Counted from the stretch's first letter, positions 21,020 through 32,730 are shown. The stretch: DNA of 36,813 nt from Hofstenia miamia (GCA_900660155.1 CABFPE010000005.1:37544-74356); one strand, 5' to 3'. Numbers and translations: made by a program. The notes: generated by a model not told the origin, from the sequence alone.

Positions 21020-21358
21020 TCATCTCTGCCTGGCCTTCAGCTTTACAGTTGTGAACTCCTGCATCTGCTCACTCTCTATCTCTGCTCCCTCACTTCCCCA
21101 TATATTCTCCCAGAACCTTACTGCATCCTCTCCTGCTCTTAGTTTCTCAGCTTCTGCAACTAATCTCTGCTTTAGCTCTTCTCTTGCAGTTTCTATTGTC
21201 TTCCCTTTACCTACCCTGGACCTGTCCTGCACCGCCTTACTTGTCCTGATCTTCCTTATTTGCTGCGTAATCTTTGCCAATTTATTCTCAATTCTTCTTT
21301 CCCATGCTGGCTTTCTGTCTCTCTTATCTTCTTGTTGCCTTTTCTTCTTCATGTCCAT
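21020..21358 (-). pseudogene. RLE-LINE N-terminal charged region
   Basis: 112 codons directly upstream of the RT on the same strand. The segment is rich in Lys, Arg, Glu and Gln (KPAWERRIENKLAKITQQ) and likely coiled-coil, followed by AVRFWENIWGSEGAEIE. The latter resembles the W-x-x-I/L-W motif that precedes the RT in many LINEs. A frameshift near 20965-21020 separates it from the RT. Upstream of the Met the frame is obscured by the ambiguous base at 21376. Confidence 0.65.
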
Positions 21359-21375
21359 GCCTACATTCTTCAGCA

Positions 21376-21376
21376 N
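21376..21376. other. Single ambiguous base (N)
   Basis: An isolated N inside the 5' part of the minus-strand LINE, pointing to an unresolved base or collapsed copies in the assembly. Confidence 0.95.
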
Positions 21377-21489
21377 ACTTCATCTTCCCTTTGCTTAGTC
21401 TGTTCAAATCTCTTTTCCCTTTACTCTCATCCTTCAGCCTTGCAGTTGTGATTGCTTCTTCTTATTGCCTGAATTCCCCCGAGTAAGCT

Positions 21490-21955
21490 GAGGCAAGAAT
21501 CTGAACTTCTGCTCAGTTGGTCTCTTTATCAACATTCTTTTTGATGAGTATAGCTCAAATCTTTACTCATCTGAATATATAACATTAGACCAATGTTCAG
21601 ATTAATTGTCTTTCAATTAATTGGCCCACCTCACCCGGCGTAATCTTTGCTTTGAGGTAAAGAATGGCTTTCTGGGTGCCACGAAATTCCCAATTGAGTA
21701 TTTCTTCAGGGTGTTTCGCACAGTTCTTGCTGTCACAAGGTGACCATTAGCCCACTCTTTGCAAAATTCCTCTAAAGTCTTCATGGGAATGAAATGCATA
21801 TAAGAGCTGATTGGGAGGTTTTGGAAATCTTCTTTGGTCTTCCGTACTTTGGTTTTGGGCAATGATGTTTTCAGAAGTGAAACGTCTGATGATATCTCGG
21901 CAGTACTTCAAAGTCGCTCTACATTGCGGCTATATTACGTTGACTCATCCCTTCC
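21490..21955 (-). pseudogene. Tc1-like transposase fragment, degraded
   Basis: Minus-strand relic of the transposase N-terminal half. From 21952 GMSQRNIAAM and then (shifted) DIIRRFTSENIIAQ correspond to the first helix-turn-helix. KYGRPKKI is the GRPR-like linker. The 81-codon open piece at 21617-21862 carries the second helix-turn-helix (TARTVRNTLKKYSI, then KPFFTSKQRLRRVRWA). After two in-frame stops comes HWSNVIYSDE with the first catalytic Asp (21566-21580), then TAA where a Ser codon is expected, then RFELYSSKR. The remaining catalytic motifs are missing because the LINE sequence begins here. It does not overlap enough with the relic at 4458-5330 to tell whether they are one family. Confidence 0.8.
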
Positions 21956-21959
21956 AAAT

Positions 21960-23433
21960 GTTTGGAGATAATCAATTAGTGGATGGCAAGAGGCAATTAA
22001 CCAGGAATCATATATGGCGAAGAAAGACTGTTATTAGACATTTTCAATATAAATAGACTGAAAAAACTCAACCATTGACATTTTTTACAGATTCTCTGAT
22101 TTGGTCTGAAGTGGCCGAATACATTTTTCCAAGAAAAGATTAGCTAACTACAAGCATTGTAGCATTTCTATTTGAGATTTAAAGTAAACAGTGATAATTA
22201 TGTCTCAACATTAATGAATTCCTCTTTCTGCAAACCCCAAATCTAAATAAAAAATTACTATGACATTCTTGGCGTCCATTTATTTGAAATATTTATGAGA
22301 AATCATGGGTGGTCGAATGCTTTTTTTTCAGAACTGTAGCATTGATTGAGAATTCTTGACATTATGCACATATAGGTATCTGGTCTGGTCCCGAAGCATT
22401 TGGTCCCTGGCCTTGCCCGTCCTGTCTAGCTCAGAAGTATTATTTGTGATCCTGGTATGTGGTCCGCACACCTTCAAGCCAAAATTACGATTTTCAATCA
22501 GGACAAATTTATATATGCATTGAGATAAAATATAGGGCATGATTTGTATGTGAAATTTTTTAAATAACAGTTACAGGATTAACCCGATGAGGCAGCACTC
22601 ACTGTCCCAGTGGGCTTACAATCTCCATTCGTAGCATGATTTCTCGTTATAGTTCGAAGATTTTAATTCTTAAATCCATTCGTTTGAAATAATTGATTTA
22701 TAAGAATTTTCTCTCTATTTGTTCTGTATAGATTTCTATGTACGGCAGAGTTGTATATATACGCTAATGTTTTTGTACTGCAAACTTGGATGAATAATGT
22801 TTTCCAGTGACCTAATCATGATCCACACTAGCTTGAAGTAGTGACCCAACTAATTTTGTATGGTCATATACTGTATCTGTGACCCAACCCAACGCAATAC
22901 AAAAATATAGCAAGAAATGTGATTCAGCTCATGGGTGGGGTTGGAGTACATAATATTCACTACTTGTCGTTGGATTAACCCAACCCATTTTTGATATAAT
23001 GTACTGTATAAATAATTCGTGAAACACTAACCATAACGTAGATTGATGAAAAAAATTATGATCTAGCACATAAAATATTAACCTAAGCGTTCATAATAAT
23101 CATAGCGTTCAATTTCACTCCCATTTGAATGTGTTGATACTGTGTGATATGCTGCAAATTTATCTATGTGATTCAAAGTACGATTTGTGAATGAATTGAC
23201 AGAAATTGCTATGACCGCCTTTAAATAGACACAGCCATGAAATTGTTGATAAATCAATTAAAGACAGGACTTTATTATGAATTTAGTTATAAAATTAAAT
23301 TTCTTAGTGATGTCAACAAAGTGCTTGATTTGGTTTTTGACATAAACATGTCCTTTGATAGTTGTTAGATCATAAGAATGCATGTCAATAGTATGCTAGC
23401 CTTTTTCTTGATGCATCAAGCAATGTTAGTTAA

Positions 23434-23476
<43 letters not shown>

Positions 23477-24868
23477 CCGTTGTTTATATCAAGAATTTCC
23501 CAAATTTGTGGATTTTCTAGTAACCTGAACTTTTAAATGAACTTCCTGTTGGAAAATGTAAGCAATTGTTGAAATTGATTGATGTATAAATAAATCGTCT
23601 GAAATCTTTAAATTTTTGCCCATTATTTCTTAAATTACCATTATTCCTCAGTTTGATGAATGAATTTAATATATATATATATTTAATTGACATATTTAAT
23701 ACAGTTATTTATTAATAAAATAAAAGATTTAATGATAAAAGAAAAACCGAATTCCATCCTAAGAATTACAAATCGTTGAACATTCCTGTACATAGAATGT
23801 GCGATTTATCACATTGGTATTTAAAGGCCGAATAATTTTCTGCAAAATCAGCAATGGACAACATAAATCAAAAATTCATTCTCAATTGTGCATTTTTCGA
23901 TGACAAAATAGAATACAGATTTCATATGTAAAGAATTTTCAGTTTATGGTAGAAATGGGACGTTTTTTGAAATGAGTAATAAACATTATTTCTAAATATT
24001 CAATGGTAGCTGATTTTATTATTAAAAATTGAGTTGGACCAAAGACCCACCCAAATATTACTCCAATCAAATTCAGTTTTACGTATTTTCACAAAGCTTT
24101 GTGTTGATGCCTCTTCCCAAAAAATTTAATGGACAACTTTTTGGAGAGAAGTGGAAATTTTAATGATTTTGAATGCAATCTTACCTTCTATTTTTGTTTT
24201 TATTTTGATTATTATTATGGCTTATAAGTGAGTGTATATTTGTTTAAAATATATATTTTTATTATGATAAAGAAAATCATTTTGGCTATTATTGAACTTC
24301 TGGCAATAGCATACTTAAAATCCGTAGCTAAATTTAAAAAATCCTCACAGCAGCAAAAATTATGCCCAACATTGGAATAATGATAACTTTTTTGCAAAGG
24401 GTAATGTTCAGCCTTACCACATGCAAAATTTTGGACTGATTGGTTCACCAGAATGGAAAATAAGTAGGTGGGGTAATTTTACCCCTTCAAGTCAAAACGC
24501 CCAACATAAAGAGAGTTTAACTGTACCAAAATTATATTATTTACTGTCATTTTTTCATAATCATAGTAGCGGACATTTAGTGAAAAGCATGAACTGGGGA
24601 TTCCCTATGTTTGTTGGTTAAGTATTTCTGTCTACAAAAGCGATCTAGCCCCAACAATTACATTAGAATTTCGGTTAATGTGATACTATATTTTCAACTT
24701 ATAGATTTCTTTTATTAGCATTAGTAAAAAGCAATTTTGTGACCATTGGTTGAAATATTTAGTAATCAATTTCAATCCCAAAAATTTCATATATATTGTG
24801 CAAATACTTCTCTCTGTATTTTACCTTATCAAGGTTTTTGTATAATAAATATATATATATATATATAA
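21960..24868. other. AT-rich intergenic DNA, no gene seen
   Basis: No domain is recognised. A GC-richer patch at about 22370-22470 (with an unassigned minus-strand frame at 22328-22540) and another at 22580-22640 could be small repeat fragments. A TA tract lies at about 23435-23478. The frames at 24215 and 24421 look like chance. Confidence 0.45.
23435..23478. repeat. (TA)n microsatellite
   Basis: TA tract interrupted once by TACATA. Confidence 0.95.
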
Positions 24869-25887
24869 NNNNNNNNNNNNNNNNNNNNNNNNNNNNNNNN
24901 NNNNNNNNNNNNNNNNNNNNNNNNNNNNNNNNNNNNNNNNNNNNNNNNNNNNNNNNNNNNNNNNNNNNNNNNNNNNNNNNNNNNNNNNNNNNNNNNNNNN
25001 NNNNNNNNNNNNNNNNNNNNNNNNNNNNNNNNNNNNNNNNNNNNNNNNNNNNNNNNNNNNNNNNNNNNNNNNNNNNNNNNNNNNNNNNNNNNNNNNNNNN
25101 NNNNNNNNNNNNNNNNNNNNNNNNNNNNNNNNNNNNNNNNNNNNNNNNNNNNNNNNNNNNNNNNNNNNNNNNNNNNNNNNNNNNNNNNNNNNNNNNNNNN
25201 NNNNNNNNNNNNNNNNNNNNNNNNNNNNNNNNNNNNNNNNNNNNNNNNNNNNNNNNNNNNNNNNNNNNNNNNNNNNNNNNNNNNNNNNNNNNNNNNNNNN
25301 NNNNNNNNNNNNNNNNNNNNNNNNNNNNNNNNNNNNNNNNNNNNNNNNNNNNNNNNNNNNNNNNNNNNNNNNNNNNNNNNNNNNNNNNNNNNNNNNNNNN
25401 NNNNNNNNNNNNNNNNNNNNNNNNNNNNNNNNNNNNNNNNNNNNNNNNNNNNNNNNNNNNNNNNNNNNNNNNNNNNNNNNNNNNNNNNNNNNNNNNNNNN
25501 NNNNNNNNNNNNNNNNNNNNNNNNNNNNNNNNNNNNNNNNNNNNNNNNNNNNNNNNNNNNNNNNNNNNNNNNNNNNNNNNNNNNNNNNNNNNNNNNNNNN
25601 NNNNNNNNNNNNNNNNNNNNNNNNNNNNNNNNNNNNNNNNNNNNNNNNNNNNNNNNNNNNNNNNNNNNNNNNNNNNNNNNNNNNNNNNNNNNNNNNNNNN
25701 NNNNNNNNNNNNNNNNNNNNNNNNNNNNNNNNNNNNNNNNNNNNNNNNNNNNNNNNNNNNNNNNNNNNNNNNNNNNNNNNNNNNNNNNNNNNNNNNNNNN
25801 NNNNNNNNNNNNNNNNNNNNNNNNNNNNNNNNNNNNNNNNNNNNNNNNNNNNNNNNNNNNNNNNNNNNATATATATATATATATATA
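24851..25887. other. Assembly gap: exactly 1,000 N between two (AT)n arms
   Basis: N runs from 24869 to 25868, a round 1,000, with about 18-20 bp of pure AT repeat touching each side. The round number indicates a placeholder, so the true length is unknown. The simplest reading is a long TA repeat that broke the assembly. Confidence 0.95.
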
Positions 25888-27390
25888 ATGCTTTATGGCA
25901 CACTGCAGAGGTTACAATTCAATTCAAATTTATATCCTTAAATTTTTGCATAAATTTAAGGTTTTAATTTGAAATTCTTCGAAAAATTCAATAATATCAA
26001 TATTTCACTACAATGTAATTCGACTACAATCAATTAAGTATATTGAAATATCGATCAAGTGGGTAACTTGATTTTAATACAACTTAGCTTTAATTTAATT
26101 TAAAATTTTAAAATGTTGAATCATAATAATGGCTTCAAATATTACTTTCAATTCATTCATCACTTTCTAAATATATTGGATTAAGGACCTTTATTGTTTC
26201 CAGCTCATAATTCCGCTCAAACTTTATATTATGTGTTTTAAATTCCTTACTATGTCATTGTGTGTCATACGTGTGAATAGAATAAATATATATGATGTTT
26301 TTGTTATGCGTCTAGTCGAAGTGGTATACACTGCTTGGAAAGCATACAATTGCTTGCAATACTTGCCATATATTATTTCACAAACTAGCATATATTTGCA
26401 AGCATCGTATCATTGCATTGAAAACTTGATACGCAAGCACAATAAAAAATACAAAATACTTAAAAGTGCTGTTTAAAAATTCAAGAACATGAAAGTTTTC
26501 CAAAATATGCAATAACAAATTTCATGAATACCTTTTCCTGATTTTGTAATATAATTTTTAGCATTATATATGGGGTTTATATAACAAATGTAAGAATTTC
26601 CTAAAAAATTTAAGCATAGTTCACTGTTCAGTAAAAACTCAATAAAATATATATTTAAAATAATTACAGTGATGGAATTTCATTTGAGAATCTTAGCCCT
26701 ATTGCAACTAGGTGAGGTGCGTCTTCCCTCACACAATTAAACTCTCGATTGTGACTCAAAATTTTTGTGGAACTTTTTAGCAAAACTTGGTGAATTTTCC
26801 TAATTTTTTGGGGTTATAGCCACTTAGTAAAACATTTCTAAATATCTAATTATTTTATATATATATTTTATATAACAAGGGGCATAGATTTCCAATTTTT
26901 GCAAAAAATTATTATTACTGCGATTGTGAAGTAAAATGAGAAAGCAACCTATACTTGGTAAGTTAGGAATGAACTCTAAAGAATTGAATCATTTCCAACA
27001 TTAAAACCAATGTTTAATATTATTTAAAAATCAGCAAATTTTATGATTTGATAACGTCATCAAAGATAATGTTGGTAACAATTTTCTGAATAGAGTTGAT
27101 ATTCTGATGTGAAAAATATTTGTGCAAAGCTTGATTTAAATATCATTATCCTATAGTAAAAAGCTCAGTTTGGATAGGATTAATGTTAATATAGTGCATG
27201 ATGTAAAAAAGATATTTATATGATTCAAATAATGATTGTTAAATTTAAAAATACTACTGATATTGGGATATGTACGTTGCTTTTCAATAAATGTATTAAG
27301 CAAGGGGAAGATAGAATTATTTAATTAAATTTTTTTTGTAATTTAAAATATCAAAAGTGATTTTTACGAAGTGAAAAACATGAATACTAA
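25888..27390. other. AT-rich intergenic DNA including one dispersed-repeat copy
   Basis: No gene is recognised. The open frame at 26231-26476 overlaps the dispersed repeat at 26375 and is probably not coding. Confidence 0.45.
26375..26710 (+). repeat. Unclassified dispersed repeat, copy A
   Basis: Shares collinear blocks with 35130-35385: TTTCACAAACTAG against TATCACAAATTAG, CATATATTTG, an ACATGAAA...TTTCCAAAA region followed by TGCAATAAC, and GAATTTCATTTGAGAATCTTA at the 3' edge. The spacing between the last two blocks is about 80 bp longer here than in copy B. There are no terminal inverted repeats and no coding sense. Confidence 0.65.
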
Positions 27391-27422
27391 GGAGACCCCT
27401 ACCATCTCCAAAGTTACTCAAG

Positions 27423-27504
27423 GTATGTAGATATATGCATATGTATTAAAAATATGCAATTTCCGTAATTTTAAGTTTTAACTTGTTTGTAATTATTTTT
27501 TTAG
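27423..27504 (+). other. Candidate 82-nt intron in the hAT gene
   Basis: Starts at AAG/GTATGT, a consensus donor, and ends in a T-rich tract with TTTTTTTAG. Removing it joins LPSPKLLK to MQLSRWKDYC in frame, matching the usual LP.P......L..WK order of the family. Confidence 0.5.
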
Positions 27505-27704
27505 ATGCAACTCTCACGTTGGAAAGATTATTGCTCGAAACAAGATGAACAACCTCGGAACTGCATGGATATTTTATCCACAGTTGATGAAGATACATTT
27601 CCAAACATCGCAATATTGGTCAGAATGACATGCACATTGCCAATTACAACTTGCGATGCTGAAAGATCGTTCTCAACATTGAGACGAACTAAAACATACC
27701 TAAG

Positions 27705-27758
27705 GTAGGCTACTTAATCTTCTTGCATCTAAAAATTACGTCTTAATTATCATTTTAG
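27705..27758 (+). other. Candidate 54-nt intron in the hAT gene
   Basis: GTAGGC donor and ATTTTAG acceptor. Splicing rebuilds an Arg codon (AG+A) and restores YLRNSI, the expected continuation of the dimerisation motif. Reading through instead hits TAG at once. Confidence 0.6.
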
Positions 27759-28046
27759 AAACTCGATTACGATGCAATGATTGACTGGGTTGTGTCTAAT
27801 GAACATTCATCGTGATGTGATGATTGCCGAACGTTATTTAATAAGCATCATCGTAGACTTTTTTCCAAAAAATAAAAAAGATAAAAGTCCTAAAAAGTTC
27901 TTCTTCTCATTCACAGTCACAAATGTATTTAAAACAATAAAAATTTTTTTGTAAAAAACTTTTAACATATTTTGTAACTAGCCTATATCTTTTGGGGCTC
28001 TTTTCAGCTGGACTCCCATACATTATATGCCAGTTGGCCGCCTGAT

Positions 28047-28067
28047 TATTATATATATATATATATT
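28047..28067. repeat. Short (TA)n tract
   Basis: TA run of about 20 bp. Confidence 0.9.
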
Positions 28068-28069
28068 AT

Positions 28070-29340
28070 TTATTAATCTACAGAAATAATACAAAAGCAA
28101 CTTATAGTGCCAGTAAAAGCCTTCTGCGTATTTTCTAAAGTATGTTGGTTTGCAAGGCAGTAAATTATAATGATGGTGAGTTGATTTTTTCTTTCTCACC
28201 TTTAAAAAAGTGCAAAGCAAGGTTCTGCCACACCCAATAATATCAGCTTGATTACTATTGCTCTTTGCATGTTCAGCACAGTTTACCACAAATTGGATCT
28301 TCTTAGTATCTTGTTAAGTCCTCCCCGCAAAAAGCAGAATGAAAAATACTAAAATTGATAGTATATACACCACTGTGTGATGTCATCCCCGATATTATTA
28401 CATTTTAGTTTCATATATATTATTTGAATGTTCTTATATTTATAAAAGAGTTAATTCGCATGAATTGAAAGTAATCTGTTCCCATTTTGGCAAAACGTCA
28501 AAGACTATCTATAATTTTTTGTCCAAACAGAAATCCAAATGCGTAACACCAGTTCTGGCGGATGGCATAAAATTACCCAGGTCAGTCTCCATTTTGAAAT
28601 TCAAATTCAAGCAAATCGGGATTGTGTCTTGTAACCTAAGCACACAAAAGGTGACTATGTCACACTTTGGAAAAGGGAAATTAAAGAAACATTAGAGAAA
28701 AGTTGGGTCAATCTGCCCTCTTAATAAGTTATAATTATATTTTAATTTATCTTGCTTAATTTTTCCCTATTGTAAGTAATCTATTTTTGATTACCTAAAA
28801 AACTTGTTGAACAGATTTGTATTAATTTCACTATGCACATTCTTGATAAAAGTAAGAATAGTACTATTTATATTTTTAGTTGATTACTTGTAGAAACTCT
28901 GCACAATTGTGTTAGTGATTGTGAATTAATTATACAAGTTATAATCTACATTATTACATTAACACTTTTTTTGAAATTCGTATCATTTAAGGTAATGCAA
29001 GTTATTTCAGGCTTCTGGGATTGTTGGGAACCTAATTCCTTGCGTCATGAAGGAATGCTTTGGACTTGGCCTTGGTAGTTAAAATAGGTTAAATTTTTAT
29101 GTAAGTAGTGATTTATATATTACGGAAATCCCACAAAATGACGTCATCGCTGATTCGCAGACATTACACGTTTTACAATGATTCATATACTTGCTATTGC
29201 AACTCACTTATTTATGTGGTCATTTTCACTTGTATGCTTACTATTGTTTGTGTACACAAATTGTTAATATACATTAGCTGACTAATAAGGGTTTACATCA
29301 CGTTTGTGATGATACATTGCAGACTAATAATTTTCCTATC
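28070..29340. other. AT-rich intergenic DNA, no confident gene
   Basis: The open frames at 28023-28289 (minus) and 28465-28695 (plus) have somewhat higher GC but no motif I recognise. A palindromic TGACGTCA (CRE-type) occurs at 29139-29146. Confidence 0.4.
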
Positions 29341-29343
29341 TAT

Positions 29344-29700
29344 AAAAATTCCATGCATTTCTATTGCTTAGCTAGTCTATGTAAAAATTTAATTCGTTTT
29401 TGGAATCTACACACTATATACAAAAGACCAATTTCATTTTTCAAAATGCGTTGTTATTTCACTGTAAAAAAATTCCATGAGTTTCTAGTAAATAACAAAT
29501 CCATACAATCGTTGTAATTTAATTCATTTTTGGAAATTTATACACTACATGCAAAGGGTAACATTACTGCTTTTCATATGCATTGCTATTTTTCATTGTA
29601 AAAAAATTCCACACATTCTAATGATTAACATCCACAATCACTTTAATTTATTTTGTTGAAAATCATTGTGTATAATGTATAGTTTCAGTAAGCTATGAGT
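29344..29700. repeat. Tandem repeat, period about 124-134 bp, 2.5-3 units
   Basis: Unit starts are marked by AAAAATTCCA at 29344, about 29468 and 29602. Shared landmarks follow in each of the first two units: TTAATTC(G/A)TTTTTGGAA, ACACTA(T/C)AT(A/G)CAAA, then a GC(G/A)TTG(T/C)TATT block and CACTGTAAAAAA or CATTGTAAAAAA. The third unit diverges. No coding sense; the plus-strand frame at 29317-29517 lies inside the repeat. Confidence 0.75.
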
Positions 29701-30075
29701 TAAAAAATAGAAAATTTAAAATGCATATGATTAAACAAAATATTCATCAAAGGAAAAATCATTACGTATAATTTAGTTTGAAGCAGTAATTTATAAACAT
29801 ACTCAATTAAATGTGAAATGTTATAATATAGATGTGTTATGAAAACAAAAGTATCATCATACTTTGTTATTTGCATGTGGATGCATTTTGAAACCAAAAC
29901 ACATTGTCTTCAATCTTTGAAATTGCCTTTTAAATGTAAAAATTCTTGTAAATAGTGTATTATTCACATGTAAAAAATATAGTGTAGAGTCACTTGGGGA
30001 CTTGTGCCTATTTTATTTTATTTTCTAATTTGTAAGACTTTATAATGACGTCAACCTGACGTCCATCTCATGTTT
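29701..30075. other. AT-rich intergenic DNA, no gene seen
   Basis: Nothing recognised except a second TGACGTCA palindrome at 30046-30053. Confidence 0.45.
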
Positions 30076-30079
30076 AGTT

Positions 30080-30347
30080 TGTGATATTAATATAACGTCC
30101 CCTCAAGCTGGTGTTACGTGTATGTGTTGCTCAATTCAATTTTTGAGGGAATATGATCACCTGATTTAAGTTGTAAGTAAAGACAGGTAATTACTTTTGA
30201 AACAATGTATAAATATGAGCAACAATGTAGTTAATGTTCAATAGAGTTTATCTCACCTCAACTTTGTTCAGTTTCTTTCTTACTTTATTATTTTGATACA
30301 TTATGTTCACAATAATTATTGTGTAAGTTTCTGGCGACAATTTGGGA
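30080..30347 (+). mobile_element. Possible LTR plus primer-binding site, degraded
   Basis: The segment has the layout of an LTR: TGTGATATTA at 30080, a TATAAATA box at 30208-30215, a CAATAGAG signal-like motif about 25 bp further on, and TTCACA at 30305-30310 pairing with the starting TGTGA. After a 14-bp palindrome (30309-30322) comes TGGCGACAATTTGGGA (30332-30347). This begins with the TGG that starts nearly all tRNA primer-binding sites and resembles TGGCGAC-type sites of Ty3/gypsy-like elements. The 3' boundary of the LTR is unclear and no gag or pol follows. Confidence 0.35.
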
Positions 30348-30359
30348 AACTTCTTTGAT

Positions 30360-32730
30360 TACTGAATCAATGAGTAGCATTAGACAGTAAGCAGCCCAAA
30401 TTGTGGACTGCATTAGGTTATGTGTAAAGCTATGTATAGATATAATAAAACCTTTTGTTCAAATGCAACATGTACATGCACTAATAATTTATTACTCTGT
30501 GATGATATTATATGATTGGTTAATGTGCCTGCATGGCAACTACATGCTATTATTTAGTGAGCTGAGAGATAAGAAAATTATTGAGTTGTTTATTCTGTAT
30601 TGAGTTAGATAATAAGCTATGAGACAAATTATGGTAGCACTGGTCAAGCAAGTTACAAACTTCTCTTTCCCTGAATAGCATTTTGGCTAGAAGCCATACA
30701 AATTGATTTCCTAAAGAAATACTAGTTACATGGATGAATTACTGATGTTTTTCTATATGTTAATTTTTCTTAGAATCAGGGCTGTTACAATATGGTCACT
30801 TCTGCAACATTCTGCCGTGACAATGAGTTCCCTAGTGCTAGTAGAGTTCCCAGACCCTGATTCTACATTAGGCAAAAAGTATTTTAAAGATAGATTGCTA
30901 ATAATTATGAGAAAATTGCAAACTAATATTTTGTAAGTGTTAGGTTGAATGTTGCTAAAAATTCAAATTTTATTATATGCTTGATTAAAATACAAGCATT
31001 AGAAACCAGAAATATTAAAAATGTGAAATATTGCAAATGAAGACAAAAACATTAAATTTGTGGGGATCAAAGGCATACCAATGTTTCTATTTTGAGATCT
31101 GAACCAAAACCCCAGCTTTACATGTATTTTGAAATTGAAATCTATGCAAAGTATCAGTTCACCAGGGCTAACAATTTAGCTAAGTTGGATAAAACCCCAA
31201 ATTTAAATTCATATTCAGTAAAATTCAAAAATAAACATACCTGTATAATAAAAAACTGTGAAATCAAAGCATCCATTTCATAGCTAAGCATAAAACATTG
31301 CTAGATTGACCAAGCCTTCACTTCAATTTAGCTTTGCCAACTAGAATAACCATGAATATGACATATTCTTTAATGTAATATGACAGAAATGGTTTTCTAA
31401 TAGAAAACACCCTCAACCATAATGTAAAATGAATAACTGAAACACTTCAATTTTCAATAGATATGATTCATTAAATAGAACAAAGAACTTTAAAAATACA
31501 ATATTATTTCATTATTTATTTGCTGAATATTTTTTCCCTAATTTCTTCATTTTACCATGTTTGCTACTCCATTTTTTAGCTGTGTTGTTTAGTGATTATA
31601 ATCTCCATGGAAACTACCATTTTAGTCAAAATAAATTCATATAGAATTTGCTTAATGTAGTAAAAGATTATTTGATATGATATTTTATAAATAAAACAAA
31701 TATCCTAAATTGTTTTGTTATTATTGCATTGATAATAGAATGATCAGATAAATCCCCCCTTGTTTTTACCATCATTTGTTCGAATTTATACATTTAATAT
31801 TAATATACCATGAACTTTATTATTTGCAATAAAAGGCTGACATCCAAGCAGGTTCTTGTTGTATTAACAAATTATTAGCAGGTTACTGGGTATAATGATC
31901 AGATGCACACCTGCATCTCATTGTAATATTTAAATTTGTATCTTTTATGTGATGGTTCAAATATATACTATCTAGCATTGTAATTGATTTAAGCTTTATG
32001 TGTTTAGTAATAGTGTATATTTTCTTTTCACAATGAAAGACAAATGATCAACACAATAGAAAGCCCTGCTATGTTTTATAAAGTGTGGAAGTCTCTAATG
32101 TACATTAGATTAATTGAAAACATAATTGGTTTTTAATACTCACTCTTCAACATGAAGGCAGTGTTATTATAGACACTATCAAATGTTATCACAGATATGT
32201 TTTAAAAACATTGTACCCTCTAAGAGGCATTAGCATTAATTGAAAGCATAAACAATTTTTGAATCCCATTTCTTCTGCATAGAGAAGGTGTTTGAATGAC
32301 TAGTCATTACTATAAAAAAATATATATGCATATTTTCTAGATTTCAATACATAGGACAAGGCTTTAAATAATTTCTAAATTTCATTACCTGTATAAATTT
32401 TGCAGAAAAAGAAAATTTCACATTTCAAAATTTACAAAAACTTACCCAGGAAAGAAGAAACCAACTTTCACAATTAAACTCTACACAAAGACTAACTAGT
32501 GCATAAAAAACCTGTTTTCTAGTTAAAATGATTGAATTTTCAATATTTCTATGTGCTAATAAGCTTTGTTGTAATTATGCATATATTTCTAAGTTTGATG
32601 TTATCTAAAAATCAATAATTTTATGTAAAATATACATGTATGTCAGGTGAAAAATAAATCTGACAAGGAATATGTATTTACACCTTCTAATATAAAATTA
32701 AACACTAAATTTCAACACAATACTTGGCTT
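30360..32730. other. AT-rich intergenic DNA, no gene seen
   Basis: The open frames at 30403, 30730 and 31092 are short and AT-driven. No RNA gene, repeat array or transposon end is recognised. Confidence 0.45.

Larger units (their letters stand above)
19394..21480 (-). mobile_element. RLE-type non-LTR retrotransposon (R2/R4/NeSL-like), copy 2
   Basis: A minus-strand element. In 5' to 3' order it has a charged N-terminal region (21020-21358), reverse transcriptase (20086-20961), a post-RT region and a restriction-like endonuclease ending at 19442, a short 3' UTR and the (AAT)n tract. A downstream PD-D endonuclease instead of an upstream APE domain places it among RLE LINEs. Frame breaks at about 20965-21020 and 20062-20086 and an ambiguous base at 21376 prevent a single frame. 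Compared with copy 1 it has lost the zinc-knuckle segment. The 5' edge meets a Tc1 relic near 21485. Confidence 0.85.
27395..27955 (+). pseudogene. hAT transposase C-terminal (dimerisation) region with introns, one nonsense codon
   Basis: The last part of a hAT-superfamily transposase or a host gene derived from one. Exon pieces read LPSPKLLK (ending 27422), then 27505-27704 with QLSRWKDYC, TFPNIAILVRMTCTLP and AERSFSTLRRTKTYL. The last piece runs from 27759 with LTGLCLMNIHRDVMI and VDFF. The core matches the hAT C-terminal dimerisation domain: FPNI, LP(V/I)T, AERSFS.LRR.K.YLR and L.GL.L.NIHRD. Introns would be 27423-27504 (82 nt, donor GTATGT) and 27705-27758 (54 nt, ending TTTTAG). A TGA in the third piece (27778-27780), just before LTGL, interrupts the frame where an Arg codon is usual (CGA to TGA). 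AATAAA lies at 27936-27941. The zinc finger and catalytic core are not found upstream. Confidence 0.7.

Noticed and set aside
19413..21486. Long plus-strand open frames (256, 144, 115 codons and others)
   Set aside because: Antisense to the RLE LINE, whose minus-strand translation carries RT and endonuclease motifs.
24796..25941. 381- and 360-codon open frames
   Set aside because: They are almost entirely N from the assembly gap and have no sequence content.
29139..30053. Two TGACGTCA (CRE-type) palindromes at 29139 and 30046
   Set aside because: Two 8-bp motifs with no promoter or gene next to them do not support a regulatory call.
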